Of a DNA stretch of 64,000 bases, positions 22,097 through 34,231 are shown piece after piece (the stretch's first letter is position 1; each line of letters opens with the position of its first letter). Below the pieces are notes generated by a model. That model worked only from the letters and a program-made list of their open reading frames with translations. It was not told where the DNA came from and ran no database searches. The stretch is from Usnea hakonensis (lineage: Eukaryota; Ascomycota; Lecanoromycetes; Lecanorales; Parmeliaceae). Where the stretch lies: the NCBI GenBank assembly GCA_013423325.1, contig BLJB01000015.1, positions 1-64,000 on the forward strand, in the 5' to 3' direction. The translations under genes were made by a program, and so were the position numbers.

Positions 22097-22770
22097 GGAA
22101 GGCATAGTTTGGCGCGGGAGAAAGGCTCCTTCAGATCCCGCTTTGTGGGGAGGGAGGGGAGGTGTAATGCAAAGATCGTAGCTTTGAAGAAAGTGCACAT
22201 AGCGATGGCCGGTATGACTTTACGTGATCACGTTGAAAGGTCATTGGCTAGAGGTAGATACCAGATTACGTTGAACGAGCTGCCTGGGGTCCAATATGTA
22301 TCTAGCAGTCCATGCCTCCATAATTAATTCAAGACACAAAGGTCTCTCGGCCGTTCAACCTTCGCCTCCATCTCGGCTCTGACTGACGGGAGTGAAAGCT
22401 GTAAGCTACAAGCCCCAGTATGATCTTACAATAGAAAGGGAGAAAGACGGCTTTGTGTCAACAACATCTAGTACTGGAGAGGGGCTGCCAAAAAAAAAAA
22501 CACATCATCAACCATCACTTCCAGACACGGATTTTCAAAAAGGTCTCATGCCGCTAGTTGAGTCGGTCTGGGCGAAGATAGCTATCTAGGTAGCAAATGG
22601 AGGAGGAGAGAACCGCTCCGTATAAACAAGGCTCCATGCTGACGGATGTGTTAGGTGAGGGAGATGTCCTGTAGATAGGTAGGTAGACAAGACGGTATTG
22701 GTCCATTCCTACACTGCGAGGCCGATGCTCGAGGTCAATGGGCGCTAGGCGGATAGTGGTTTCGCAGGTG

Positions 22771-22798
22771 GTGGTAGTGGTAGTGGTAGTGGTAGTGG
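22771..22798 (+). repeat. GGTAGT hexamer microsatellite
   Basis: About five consecutive GGTAGT/GGTAGTG-phase units lie in non-coding sequence downstream of the Hsp104 gene. Confidence 0.8.
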
Positions 22799-23414
22799 AT
22801 GGCGACAAGACATGAAAGCCGCCAAAGGGTGGGTGGAGAGAGAGTAATCAAGCCCCCCTTTTCACCGGCTAGGATTCGCTACTGCGCACAGGAGTGCCAC
22901 ACTTGTTAGCACTTGACCCATGACTTGGAGAGACCGGCAGCAGCAACAGGAGAGTAGTATCTGCACGAGATAATTTCCGCTTCCCATGGAGCTCCCCCCT
23001 TGTCTTCATCTATCTCAATGATTCTCGCTGGGTTACGGAGTAACAAGTTCCTGATTACAATTCAAGAGGCGTGTGCACACCGAGTCAGCAAAGCGACCAG
23101 CCACGGTTTTTTCTTTCTTTCTGATGCGCCTTGATTGTGAAGTGAAACAAAAGTTGTCACTCACTAATCATTGACGATTAGACCTTTGGACCCCCAGCTC
23201 TTGGTTGACAGGGTAGTATATCAAATGGCAAAAGCAAAAAATTTTTGCGCCAACCCCGCAACAGACGGCCAATTTCGAACGGCGGTCAGCTTACTCCGTA
23301 CGTCCTGGGTTTGAAACGTTGAGTGGAGTATGGATAAACCTCCTTTTTTAGAATTGCCTCTTTTGGGTGTTCAAAAAGTGTGGCATAGCCGGCATTTTAC
23401 CAGGATATATCGGT

Positions 23415-23441
23415 GGCATTTTCCACATCTTGGAAAATGCC
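23415..23441. repeat. 11-bp perfect hairpin in spacer
   Basis: GGCATTTTCCA (23415-23425) and its exact complement (23431-23441) are separated by 5 nt. The stem can be extended outward with ATCGG/CCGAT across a 2-nt bulge. A related GGCATTTTACC word lies about 25 bp upstream. Confidence 0.6.
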
Positions 23442-25210
23442 CGATAAACCGTTACAAGTCCAAACGCGGCAGGTGCCTCGGAGCTTTCCTCCCTTTCTCA
23501 ACGCCGCCTGGTATCTTTCGTCAAAGCTTTCAACCTTGTTTGCATCCTCGTCTCTAAGAAGGTAAATTGTTAAAACCAGGAGGTGTGAGTGACTGGGCGA
23601 GTAACAGCTCATGTGAGTTGGATGTTCGGGTATATGGTCGCAGGGAGCTAGGCTTTCCGCAGGGAACCTCTTCGGTCGAAAAGGTTATCTCTGGAGAATT
23701 CCGGATGCAGGCAGTGATGCACGGCCTCGGAAGTCTTTGTAGACCCAAAGGTGATGGGAGACGGCGATGAAGTCCGTCTCAGCCAACGAAAAGCTGTTCG
23801 ACAAGCAGCCTAAACCGCATCTGCCACTATCGTGACCACGGTCTTGGGTGTTGAACAAGATGCAATCTCAGGCACGCTATCTTGCCGACGAAATAGCAAT
23901 CTGTGCTGTGATTGTGATCAAAAAGGAATTAAGAAAGTTCATGTAAGTCAAACGGTGAACTCAGCAGCAGCATAGCCATCTCATTTGAGCTGGCACTTGT
24001 AGCCTGTACCCCGTAGGCAGAGAGAGCACAATTCAGCCACTGCACAAGGAGATTGGTGGAAATAGCGCCAGGACGTTGACCGGATCACATGCCGATGTTA
24101 TGCAGAATTAAGAGTTATGTATGCAAGGCCAACGAGATGCATACTAATCCAAACTTTTACCGCTTTTGGGATAGCGTTGACGACAACTTGCATCAAGCTG
24201 CACGCACCATCGCAAAGCGAATTGAATAATGGGACCAACGGCGAAACATGGACGTTGCAGAAAGGAGCGATTTTGACGAGCCCAGATGCCTGTGCTCTTG
24301 GCCTGCAAACTCTTGATGCAAGACAGCTTACTTGGCACTAAGGTTGCCAAACCAGTCACGAAGTCGGTCAAAGGGTTCAAAAGGAAAGGAGGCAATCGTA
24401 TCCTGTCCGTCTTGCTCAAACCTCTTGTAATCATGGAGGCAGGATGAGGCAGTTTTACCTTGCTTGGAACTTGTTTCTGAGTTGATGGCTTTCGCTTTTG
24501 CCTTTGATGGCGTTTGACTCTTGGCTGAATTGAAGTCACGAAATGGCATATGATGCAAAGGATAGCTGGGCCATCATCCATCTATTGTCCGCAGGCAGCT
24601 CAGATTCCGGCTCCACTTTTTGCTCCTACTGTCGTTGCCCGCTTGCTCGTCGGTCGTGATCTTGGTCGGCGATGGGAAAGGCTGACGATATGAGGCTAGG
24701 CTGATCAGATGACCGAATGCGTCGACCGGAAGCGAAATAAGCTGGAGGTGCGACGTCGGCATCTGCACGGGTGGGCATCAACGGACGAATCGGTTTCGTC
24801 GGGCATAAAATCCGTCCATATTTATGGGATTGATCTACACTCTCGTGAAGGCATGGGGAAGGAAGGCAAAAGGGGTCAAAAGAAGGATTGACCGTTTAGG
24901 AATGTCATGAGGGTCCAAGGATATGAGAACAAGGAAAGAATGTGGGTAAGGTCAAAAGTGAAGTCAACATACTTTGGGATCTGGTCATGGTTGGTTGCAT
25001 GTATCTGACCTTGGTCGGAATATCAAGGCAAGGCATGGAACCAGACGTACTTTAGTTTCAGAGTGAAGGGTTGGGTTGGGTTGGATACGTAAGGTAATGA
25101 TGGATTATGGGTACGAATTCTCTGAGTAGTGGTGTGCAAGTGCAATCATACTCTAGTAAGTGAAGATCCTTTCGATCCTATACTTTAAGTATTAATTACT
25201 TTTAATTCAT

Positions 25211-25230
25211 TTATTATTATTATTATTATT
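25211..25230 (+). repeat. ATT trinucleotide run
   Basis: About seven ATT units in AT-rich spacer sequence; shorter ATT runs occur near 25270 and 53226. Confidence 0.8.
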
Positions 25231-26105
25231 CATAAAGTACTCCGTATTGATGAATAATAACATTAGCCTAACATTATTATTATTACCGCTGATCACTACT
25301 TGAGTCTCTTGGCATTCTTCCTGCCTTCTAGCCTATCTTCTAGAAGGAACGGGAGAAGTTGTCGATCACCTTCTAAGTTGTGGCAAATAATAAACCACCA
25401 CCTCTCGGCACTTGGCGATCGTCGCTTTCTCGGCGGGGGCCAGAAAAAGAAAAAGAAATAAAGTACTCAGAAAAAGAAATAGAAAAAAGGGAAATCCGCT
25501 AGAAGCTTGTGCCCCCTTGCAAATCCCTTCTAGAAGCCTCCTTTCCCCGGGCTAGTGACTTGGCACTCCGACCTACTCTACACCGCAACACTATGAACTC
25601 CAACCGGCTGTCTAGAGATACATTCATCATCCATCACCAACCTTCATGTCATGCGCCTGCATGTGGTGATCGAGTCCCTTGTGACGGCCGGCCGGGACTC
25701 GTCCCTGACTTTTTGTCGGTGGCCATGGTGCCTGCTTATTTGATACACATCGACTCGTAGTTTGATTTGCGCTGGACCGGAAGCGCGATTAGTGAGCGCT
25801 TTCGTCTCAGGAGGTTGTGCTCGGCATACCGACGACGCACGAGACTTGAGACAGCGATGCGGAAACTGGCAATCGTCAAGCCTCTTCATATCGTGGAGTC
25901 TATCTATTTGTACAAAGCAGTCTATATAGCATGAGTTGAACGATACGTCTCATGCTCAACGTTCCCCTCCTGAGCTCGTAGAAACACATAAGTCGCCCGA
26001 GTCTATCCTTTTTGATTCCAAATGCAGTCATTGAGGGCAGTAGAAACAGTAGATGGTATACCGCAGGTCAGAACCGGAATACAATTACAGACAGCTTTCC
26101 ACCGT

Positions 26106-28297
26106 TCAACCGAACAACACCTCCTTAGACATGGACTGCGCCACGTCTCTCCACTCGACCTCACCGTGGCCCGAGTCGCTTCGTCGCCAGATCTCCTCGC
26201 AAACCTCCCAAGCAGTGACAATGTTGTTCATGCCCTGCCTCGTCTCCAGATGGCGAAAGACAGTTCTGGCAACGTTCCTGTCCACGTCTTCAACCGCTTC
26301 GCAAGCCGCCGTGAACAAGGGCCAGACTAGAGTCGCCATGGGGCCAGAAAATATGACGACGCGGAGGCAGGATTGCAGAGTCTGCTTGGTCGGCGTTTGT
26401 ACTTTAGGATCCGAGCGGGGATACGACAATATCACGCGGTAGAGAAAAACGAAAGAGGCTTGTTTGTGTGCTTCGGCGTTATTTAGAACAGATTGCAGGC
26501 GTGAGTCATCACCGGGGTTTTCAATCGTCACAACTGAAGGAGGGAGTTTGGGGACCCATTGCTGCAGCGCCAGCTCAATACTGGTCGTATTGGTTTCGAA
26601 ATCTGCTCGCAGGTTATTGGCCTTGTCATGGCCGGGGCTCTGCAACTCTTCCTTGTCCAGATTTCGCTTCACATCTACCAAGCTGGCAAGTCGGTGGATG
26701 ATAGGCCATAGATCTGCCATGAGGCCGAACAAAGTGTCCACGGACGCCATTGCGGAGCGGTCGTGGACCGAGACAAAGTCCTGGGCTGAGGGTACAAGGA
26801 TAGTCCCGGACATGGGGGACGTGCCGAATGAGAGAGCGGAAGCCACATCGAAGTACCGGAACGCCTGGGAGTTTGTCAGAAGACCAATTTCGAGGACGCG
26901 GAACAGTTCTACTGACCCTTTCGAGGAATACGCTAGTTGGACCGCGCTTCGCTCTTCGTTCACGCATGATTGAGAGTGCACCTCTGAGGTGACTATTCAA
27001 CACAGTAGACGAACCACTTCTCACGATCTAAAGCCTGTCAGCATGCCATAGGAAGTCTTGCAGAGTTTGAAAGCTGACCTCGTAGTACAATAAAAGGATT
27101 ATGACGGCTAGGACTTCGTCTCGGTTGCCATCGTCCTTGTGTGCAATCAGACCGGCTAGACCTTGCAAGGCTTTCGAATGCAGATCGAGAGCCCGTTCTT
27201 CTACTTGTAGTCCCCGGTGCTCCAGATGCGCACTAGAGATGGCGTAGATGGCGTTGAGTAAAGGAGGGCTCTTTCGAGCCATGGGTAAAACAAGCTGTCT
27301 GAAGGGGTTGCCCGAGTCTTCTTTGAATACGATAAGGTGGCTCAAGACGTTGCAAAAGTGATCTAAGAGACCTCTTCGAGACTCGCGACTGGTATACTCG
27401 GAGTACGGAGGGAGACCGGGCGACTGCGCGTGAACGCTTGGAGTAAAGTCGTAGGGTGAACCAGCAGATTGTGGGGAGAGAAAGGCGCTTGTGGGGTCCG
27501 GATATGAGCTGCTCCTAGACAGCGCGGACGGTGGCGCCGTGAACATTTCTCTAGTGACTTGCACGATATCTGGATCATAAGGTGGAGGATCCTTGGAGAA
27601 GCCGTCTAGTGGATCCATATGAAGCTGTTTCACCTGGTCGAGGCTTGGGGAATGTCGCGCAAAACTATCGAGAGACGTAAAGGGAGGAAGAGGGGAATTT
27701 ATATCTCCAAATGTGTCGCTACCGCAGCTTGAAGCGGAATCGCTGAAGACTGAGTCTGCCGAGTGGATTTCCCAATTCTCGGCAATAGCTGGGAGGGGGG
27801 GCGTTGGCGATCCAGATAAAATGGAGGAACCAGAGCTCGAATCTTGACGGAGGGCTTGGAGCCTGTCGTGGAAGCCATAGTGTTGACCAGGGGCAGTAGT
27901 CGGAGGTCTCATGCCCATATGCTCAGGGTTGGAGACGGTCCTCCTTCTCTTCCGGGGCTTGACAGGCTCATATTCACACCTCAAGCCCCGTTCGAGGCAG
28001 CGATCACATTGGGGCCGCTCTTCATTACATTTTTTCTTTTTCTCTTTGCTAAACCAATGTGAGTATGTATACTGGGAAGATAACTGGTACTGTTAAGGTT
28101 TGACTCACCAATGCACACATCCTACAACGAGAAGGAGGATCCCCCGTCAGCCGCATGTCTTTCAAGTGTTTCAATAAAAAGAGGATTCGGGACGGCAAGA
28201 TGTATGAAAGCTTACCTGCTCGTGAGCGCCTTTTGGGAATCTTAGCTGGGACTGGTCGGTGGTAGAGCAACATCATGGAAGGGGAACAGTCAAACAT
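26106..28297 (-). CDS. Zn(II)2Cys6 fungal transcription factor
   Basis: Five exons: 28216-28297, 28109-28121 (13 nt), 27079-28048, 26917-27027 and 26106-26864, giving 644 residues. The zinc cluster begins after KIPKRRSRA and has spacing C-x2-C-x6-C-x5-C-x2-C-x6-C, ending LERGLRCEYEP. It is assembled from three exons, with the first Cys pair supplied by the 13-nt exon. A basic RKRRR stretch and a disordered Ser/Pro-rich region (about 50-240) follow. The C-terminal part (ESRRGLLDHFCNVLSHLIVF, LYYE, then RSGSSTVLNSHLRGALSIM, FLERAFRYFDVASALSFG) matches the fungal-specific regulatory region of the second type (Fungal_trans_2). Target genes are unknown; no cluster surrounds it. The start could also be the second or third Met. 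Confidence 0.88.
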
Positions 28298-31200
28298 GAA
28301 AAGATAATGTGTAGTCTCAAGACCGCCAAACAGAATTGATGGTTATAAGAAGTTCCTCGAGGCACAGGGAGGGCGGGCTTTAAGATCAAATGTGGTGATG
28401 GGTTTGCTGATCTGATTCCAGTCTATAGCTTAGCGACTTTGATACAAGGGGATTGAGGCTTTAAGACGTAACAGGTATGGATTCAGAAGATATAGGCGCA
28501 ACGTTTGATACAGTTTGGACTGGGATATGGTAAGGTATTATATGTGTGGACATGGGAGGGAATTGTTTGGGTTGTGGGGGTTGGGGACGGAGGTAATTAT
28601 TATGGATACAAGTATCATCGTCTCTCGTGGTACCGAATTAGTACGTACCTTTAGGTCGGTATAGTAGTACGTAGTACTCTACGTAAGGTAGGAAGCAAGC
28701 AGATGGAAAATAATAAATAATAATGTGGGGCAAGGGGAGGATGGAGGATGATCATTATGCCGGGGTTCGTAATGCTAGTAAGTACTTTAGTTTTTGGCTG
28801 CAGCACTTTGGGATTTGGGAAAAAATAAAGGGCTACAGGGATGTGTCCGTTAGGAACAGTTTTGATGCAACTAAAATGCTTAGTGACTCCTGTCAAGGGA
28901 GAGGGAGAGCGTCATAGCTTAGATACTCCTAGTCTGAGATTCACCAAGGTACAGGTACCTAAGGTAAGGTAAGATATGCTATAACGTATTATTTATACGT
29001 GTTCGCTATACCGAGTGCTACTCTACCTTACTTATTAGACGTACTTTTTTCTCAGTCGCGATATCCCCTCGTCGCATTAGGCTTGGCTCCGTTTGGATTA
29101 CTTTAGAGTACTTCTCTTTGCTTTGATTGCCTCCAAACCTTGACCGGGACTCGGAAATAGGAAGTAGGAAAGTGGAAAGTGTGGCATTCAAAACTGAGCA
29201 AAAGTCAAAAAGTTCCAAAACAAATGGGATCTTCAGTCTTCACCCAGTGACCCAAGCCTTTAGCTCTTAAGGCTGCCCTAATCGATGGGTCTAATGCACA
29301 CCCTGGTTTGAGCATCGGGGGCCAAGGCACTAAAAGATAACACAGTCTTAGCGATCGGCAGCTCGGTTCAGTCATGTTTACGGAAAGGCGTTGAGATCGT
29401 CAGCACTGTAGCTGTTTAGTCGAGTGACCCCCGGACCTCTTCTTCGTCCCGGGATCCGTTGATTGGATGATGATCCTTGCTCACTGCTGGACCCCCTACT
29501 TCACCGACATCCTTCATTCCTTCTAGTCGCCTTCTAGACGATTTCCACTTGGAGATCATGTCAAACAAGCAAGACATGGAAGACACCAAGAACATGTTAA
29601 AAATAATAAGGTAGGTACTCTATATAATGCTAACGGCATCAAGTAAAAAACGCTGTTCATGAATCATGAGCAATTTCACCCCTTGTAAACGTTACCTTAC
29701 CATCCACATCTCCTTATTTTTATTTGCTTTGCCATAAAACCATAACTCCTGTCGAAGCACCGTCCACGGTCCAAGTCGCCCAACTTGGGAAAAGTTGCAA
29801 TTGAGATATGTCGCCATAGAGTTCTTACCATCTATGCGTGACGCGAATAACTGAAACGTCTTCAAACGGCTCCAGAAGGCTAAATCGCTCACACCTATGT
29901 CTCGTAATCAAAAAGATTTACGTGCATTATGAGGTACACCCGTCTCCAAGTACATGCGATGTGGGGAAGGAGTCAAAGTCCATCCAATGTTTGGAGGAAC
30001 ACTCGAGACGAACTCAGCCACTGGGTCGCACACCATTCCCAACAGCTAGACATGGTGGTCAAAAATCCCCATAGTCTCAGTTATCAGATGTGAAACAGTA
30101 AAAGCCGCCGACCCCATTTGCCCTAAGTCCCTTTGGGGGGACGGAATATGATGCGGTTCAGTAGTCAGGCAGGTAAGCCTGGTAAGGTTCTCCTGGCCCG
30201 TTAATGGTTCCTACCTACGCCGACATGAAAGCTTGGTTGCTTCTAGCTCTTCTAGTATTTCTTCTAGTTCATTATTAGGGCCAGTAGTACGGTAGTCACG
30301 GTAATTGGATACCTGTTTCGTCGCTTGTATCACCCTGGTCGCCCAGTAATCTCGAGGCTGCTTACTTTAGCAGAGATCGGCACCTAGTCCAAACTTATTC
30401 TGCTGATTAGAGACAAAGTATTGCCGCGCGAACAGATATAGAAGACACCAAGAACATTCCATGAGATTATGGCCACTGATTGGACGTCAATGGACCTCCT
30501 GACCGGGAAAATTTTTTTGCCTCCGATGATAACTCTCATCCCACCAGGATCTCACCCCATCTACTTCTCTACCATCTAAACGAGGTTAATGAGCCAACGT
30601 TTTACTGCACTGGACAAGCAGATCCCTCTCCAATTTCCCTTTTCGAGATGCCTAACCTTGTCATGGCTAGGTACTCAATCGGAGCCGCGAAACGATGTGC
30701 AGCCTGACGCGTCCATGGATAAGCGAGATATTATCAAGTTGAGGCTGAAGCAGTCGAGCAGTCGAGCCTCATTGCTCCAGTCACTACGCCGTCTCTGAAG
30801 GCGCTAGCTGGCTGACAGATCTTTGGCGTACATTGTGGGAAGAGAAGGCCGAATGTTTGCGGAAGCTAGATTTAAAGGAATGGCTTTTAACATTTTGATC
30901 TATCAGTCTGGCTGAGCCTGAGACCATAGAGTGGGTTTTCGCACGTCGATGACACATGTGCTTGCTGACCGGTCCTTGATCTCCATGTGTCATCCTGTCT
31001 CTCAGTGGCTCTAAGTGAAGAAAAGTTGAGACAGGTGGGATGTGGTGACTGGCTAACAACTGCCTCAGATCTGCCCATGATGGACTGAAACTAATGCTCC
31101 CCGACCCTGTGACTTCCATATAGTCGCCACTGTTCCATAGAAGCGGTGCAATGGTTTCCATTTGTTGAGCTCTCGATGTCCCGATCCTGCGATCTGGCAA

Positions 31201-34200
31201 GTAAAAGTCAGCTTCTCTTGCAACTATTGACATGGTGGCGCAACGGGCTCAGCATTCGGCAAGATAAGATAGTCGCATAAAACGGAAACCTGGCTTCAAA
31301 AACAGTCAAGATGATAAGATCTTTTGATTGAAACATTTTTGCTTATCCCCGCCAACGGATTCGGTCTGTTTAGATCCATATAGGCAGGTATATTCGGGCG
31401 TCATAGCTTCGGCAAGCCTTGCAGATGTTTCAGAGTTTGGCACCCCGCTCCACGGTGACCCGAGCTTTCAATGTTTCGAAATTAGCACTAGCTGTTACTA
31501 TTTTGGATAAGACGGCACCAACGGTACTTGCTTGCGCTGAAACACCGTCTGCTATTTTTGTATCATCTTTGTCTGAACGACATTAGTAGAAGTTGCACAA
31601 TCGACCTCTGTGAGACCCTGGCACGTGGATGCTTCAGAATTACGGTACATGTTTGGATCATGGTTGTTTTATATTGGCTGTGCAGAGCTTTCGTCGTCCT
31701 TCTTAGAATCTCGCTATTGTCGCCAACTTGGTGCTGGAGTGTGAGGCGGCATTTCTTGGTTTGACAGTAGCTTGTTCGGTTGGCAACGCTTAACACTAAG
31801 GTACTGCCTATGACCTTTCCCTAGCGTACCAATTGCTTGCCCACTTGCTTGAATTGCCAAATAGTACTCCACCACCCGAGACCGTGGCTATCGGTCTGTA
31901 TAGTGTGTCATTAAAGTTCATCATGGCGGGTCGAGAACCTATGATATGAACGGTTCGGCATCAAAGCGGTCCTTGCTTTGGAGGAGATACTGATGGCCAC
32001 TGTTGTATTGCGCGCATGTGTACGCTGGATCGGACATTATGGAGGATTAGATATCGCTTCCCCACAAAATGGAATAATCGGCAAATAGCCCTTGCCTTCC
32101 CCACACTTCGAAAGTCTCTGCAGAAAATTTCAAGAATAGATGTCGTCTCTGACTACTCTTCGGGTCTCGTCGCAGGTCGAGGCTTTGACTGCAAGGCTTT
32201 GACTGCACATGGCACGCGTGAAAGAAGACCTGATCTTTCATTTGCGAGCTTGTCGGACCGCCTTATCCGAAAACAACTTGAAGAGAACGTGTCAGCCTGG
32301 AACACTTGATTGGATTCGCATCGCGGCTATCGTAAGTCGGCTCAAGGTCTCAGCATAAGACACTCCTTGACTCGTAGAACATACTCCTTGCAGTCCTCAA
32401 GACGTTCTAGAAACATCGCCTTTCTTGGTGAGTGAATATCGCGATGCCGTTCACTGCTGTCAAGAAAGGCACAGAAAGGAGATTCCTAACAGTATTGGTC
32501 GAATCGATGTCTGAGCAGTGAGATTGGCGCAAGCCCCGAGAATAATACTAGTACTTCTCAAAGGTGTCAGGTACTGACCTAGATGCCTGAATTGTTGCAG
32601 GCACTATACTACTGGGATGGCTTGTACAGCACTTGAAGGACTACACGATACGAATGAGAGGAACTCACTCACTTGACCAGTACGGAGGCTACTCGCTTGG
32701 AGGAAACCTACAGGTTTCTTTGACAGCCCTTACTGCACCGAGGCTCTCAACGTTGTGAAGATTTTCAGACAGGTGGACTAGAGTGCTTGCGAAGAAACTA
32801 GGGTATGGCTGCCTGCTCGTGGCTCTACAAGTGAACTCCTAATTCAGAGCCTTTGAGCTGGCGATAGCTCTGCCTGCAAAGCTCACTTTGTCTTAAGCAA
32901 TGGCAAAGATCCATCCCAGAAAAGCCGTCCAACCAAGGCAGACTGAACGCACTTAATTGACGTCTGTTTCCTGGGCGTGCGGGAATACAAACATTGGCCT
33001 TTGAAAGAAATTGAAGCTGAGACACATCATAGCACTGACTTCTACGAGCTAGCAATCTGCGTACTCGATTGCATTCAGCTATATATACTTGTAGGGGAAA
33101 AATGTGCAGTGTTTGTGGAACATGATCACCGGGCTTAGGATCACCGTCTTTCTTAGGTCCTGAATTACTGAACATCGTAAAGTGGTTCGCAGATTCGTAT
33201 CATAATAAAGGAGTGCGTTTGTGAGTACAGATATTACTAAAAGGTAAGTGATAGAAGTGAATGAAGTATGTGGCTGTGCCGACTACACCGGGCAAGTTGA
33301 ATGTATGTAGTTCTATTTATCAATTTCTCACGTCTTCGTAGCCTTTTGAGATGTGAATTTGTAAGCCTTGGCATCCTGGGATACATATAATAATATTCCT
33401 TTTGTTTCCTGTAGATGCAGCTAGATACCTATGCCAATGCCTGTGTTGACCACGGGCAACGTGATATAGCCAGCAGTGTGGATGAGGATCTTATCATGTG
33501 ACGGATTCGGGTGTAGTGGTTTCAAGGGCTTGAACGGTCCTCGAGGGGTTATTTTTCGTCCAGGACGTCCACTCGCTATCGATCAAAGGCTATTGGATAG
33601 TCATTGTAGAGAAAATTGACGTCTTACAAATTTTCAGCCTGAGAGATGGGATCCACATGCTTGTGCCTCCGACAAGGGGTGAAGGAGTATGGGATAAGAT
33701 GGGATACGAAGAGGTAGTTTGACCCAACCACACCGCACCTCATCCTTCGCTTCAAACCAATGCAAGCATGCACCGCTTGCCAATGGATTTGGCACTATGG
33801 ACTGACAGAGACGTCCTAGCATACTAGAGCGAGACCTGCTTAACTAGGCCAGGGGTGGAGAGCAATCTGATTGTAGGTCTTCGGATACGCAATATCGAAG
33901 ATCAGCTCCAGACTTCTATTCCCTGGAGATGGAGATCTCAATCCTACAGTGTATCGAGATATTCGCGATCTTCAAAGGACCGATTTTCTGTAGATCGATA
34001 ATCACGAGGTCTGCACAAAGTATCGAAACATTCAATAATACTGACAATTGATGTTCATCAGGGGACATATCTGAATACGGACCGAATGCTGTTAAGTCCG
34101 ATATTTTGCCAAGACACTAATCAAATTGAGGCCTAAAAAAAAGGGCTCAGTTTTGCAGCTTTCTTTCCTCGTTCGTCCTCACCTCTCTCCTCCATCACTC

Positions 34201-34231
34201 ATATCACTCCTGTCATCTCTATTTATTCGGT
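28298..34231. other. 5.9-kb gene desert
   Basis: The longest stretch without a supported gene. The longest open frame (30784-31233, minus, 149 residues) shows no family resemblance, and others are under 120 residues. AT content looks higher than in the gene-dense parts. GTACGT, TAGTACGTA and GGTAAGGTA words are common between 28530 and 29700. The 17-mer GAAGACACCAAGAACAT occurs at 29579-29595 and 30441-30457. No transposase, reverse transcriptase or clear terminal repeats were found. Decayed transposon sequence, a long non-coding RNA or long regulatory flanks are all possible. Confidence 0.5.

Larger units (their letters stand above)
22097..26105. other. 4.0-kb gene-poor region
   Basis: No gene supported. 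It contains a GGTAGT hexamer run (22771-22798), an 11-bp perfect hairpin (23415-23441), two TACTCCGTA words in inverted orientation (23034-23042, 23292-23300), an ATT run (25211-25230) and two copies of CTTCTAGAAG between 25330 and 25540. The best small open frame (24328-24549, minus, 73 residues, starting MPFRDF and ending WFGNLSAK) has no recognised family and is left uncalled. Hsp104 3' sequences occupy the first part. Confidence 0.5.

Noticed and set aside
24144..24581. 145-residue minus-strand frame
   Set aside because: Overlaps several other frames of similar length and shows no family resemblance.
25330..25540. Two CTTCTAGAAG words as heat-shock sites
   Set aside because: They contain TTCnnGAA, but only two blocks each, and they are far from any promoter of a stress gene in this window.
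30784..31233. 149-residue minus-strand frame in the gene desert
   Set aside because: No motif, no signal peptide, no biased composition and no splicing partner; length is within chance for this much sequence.
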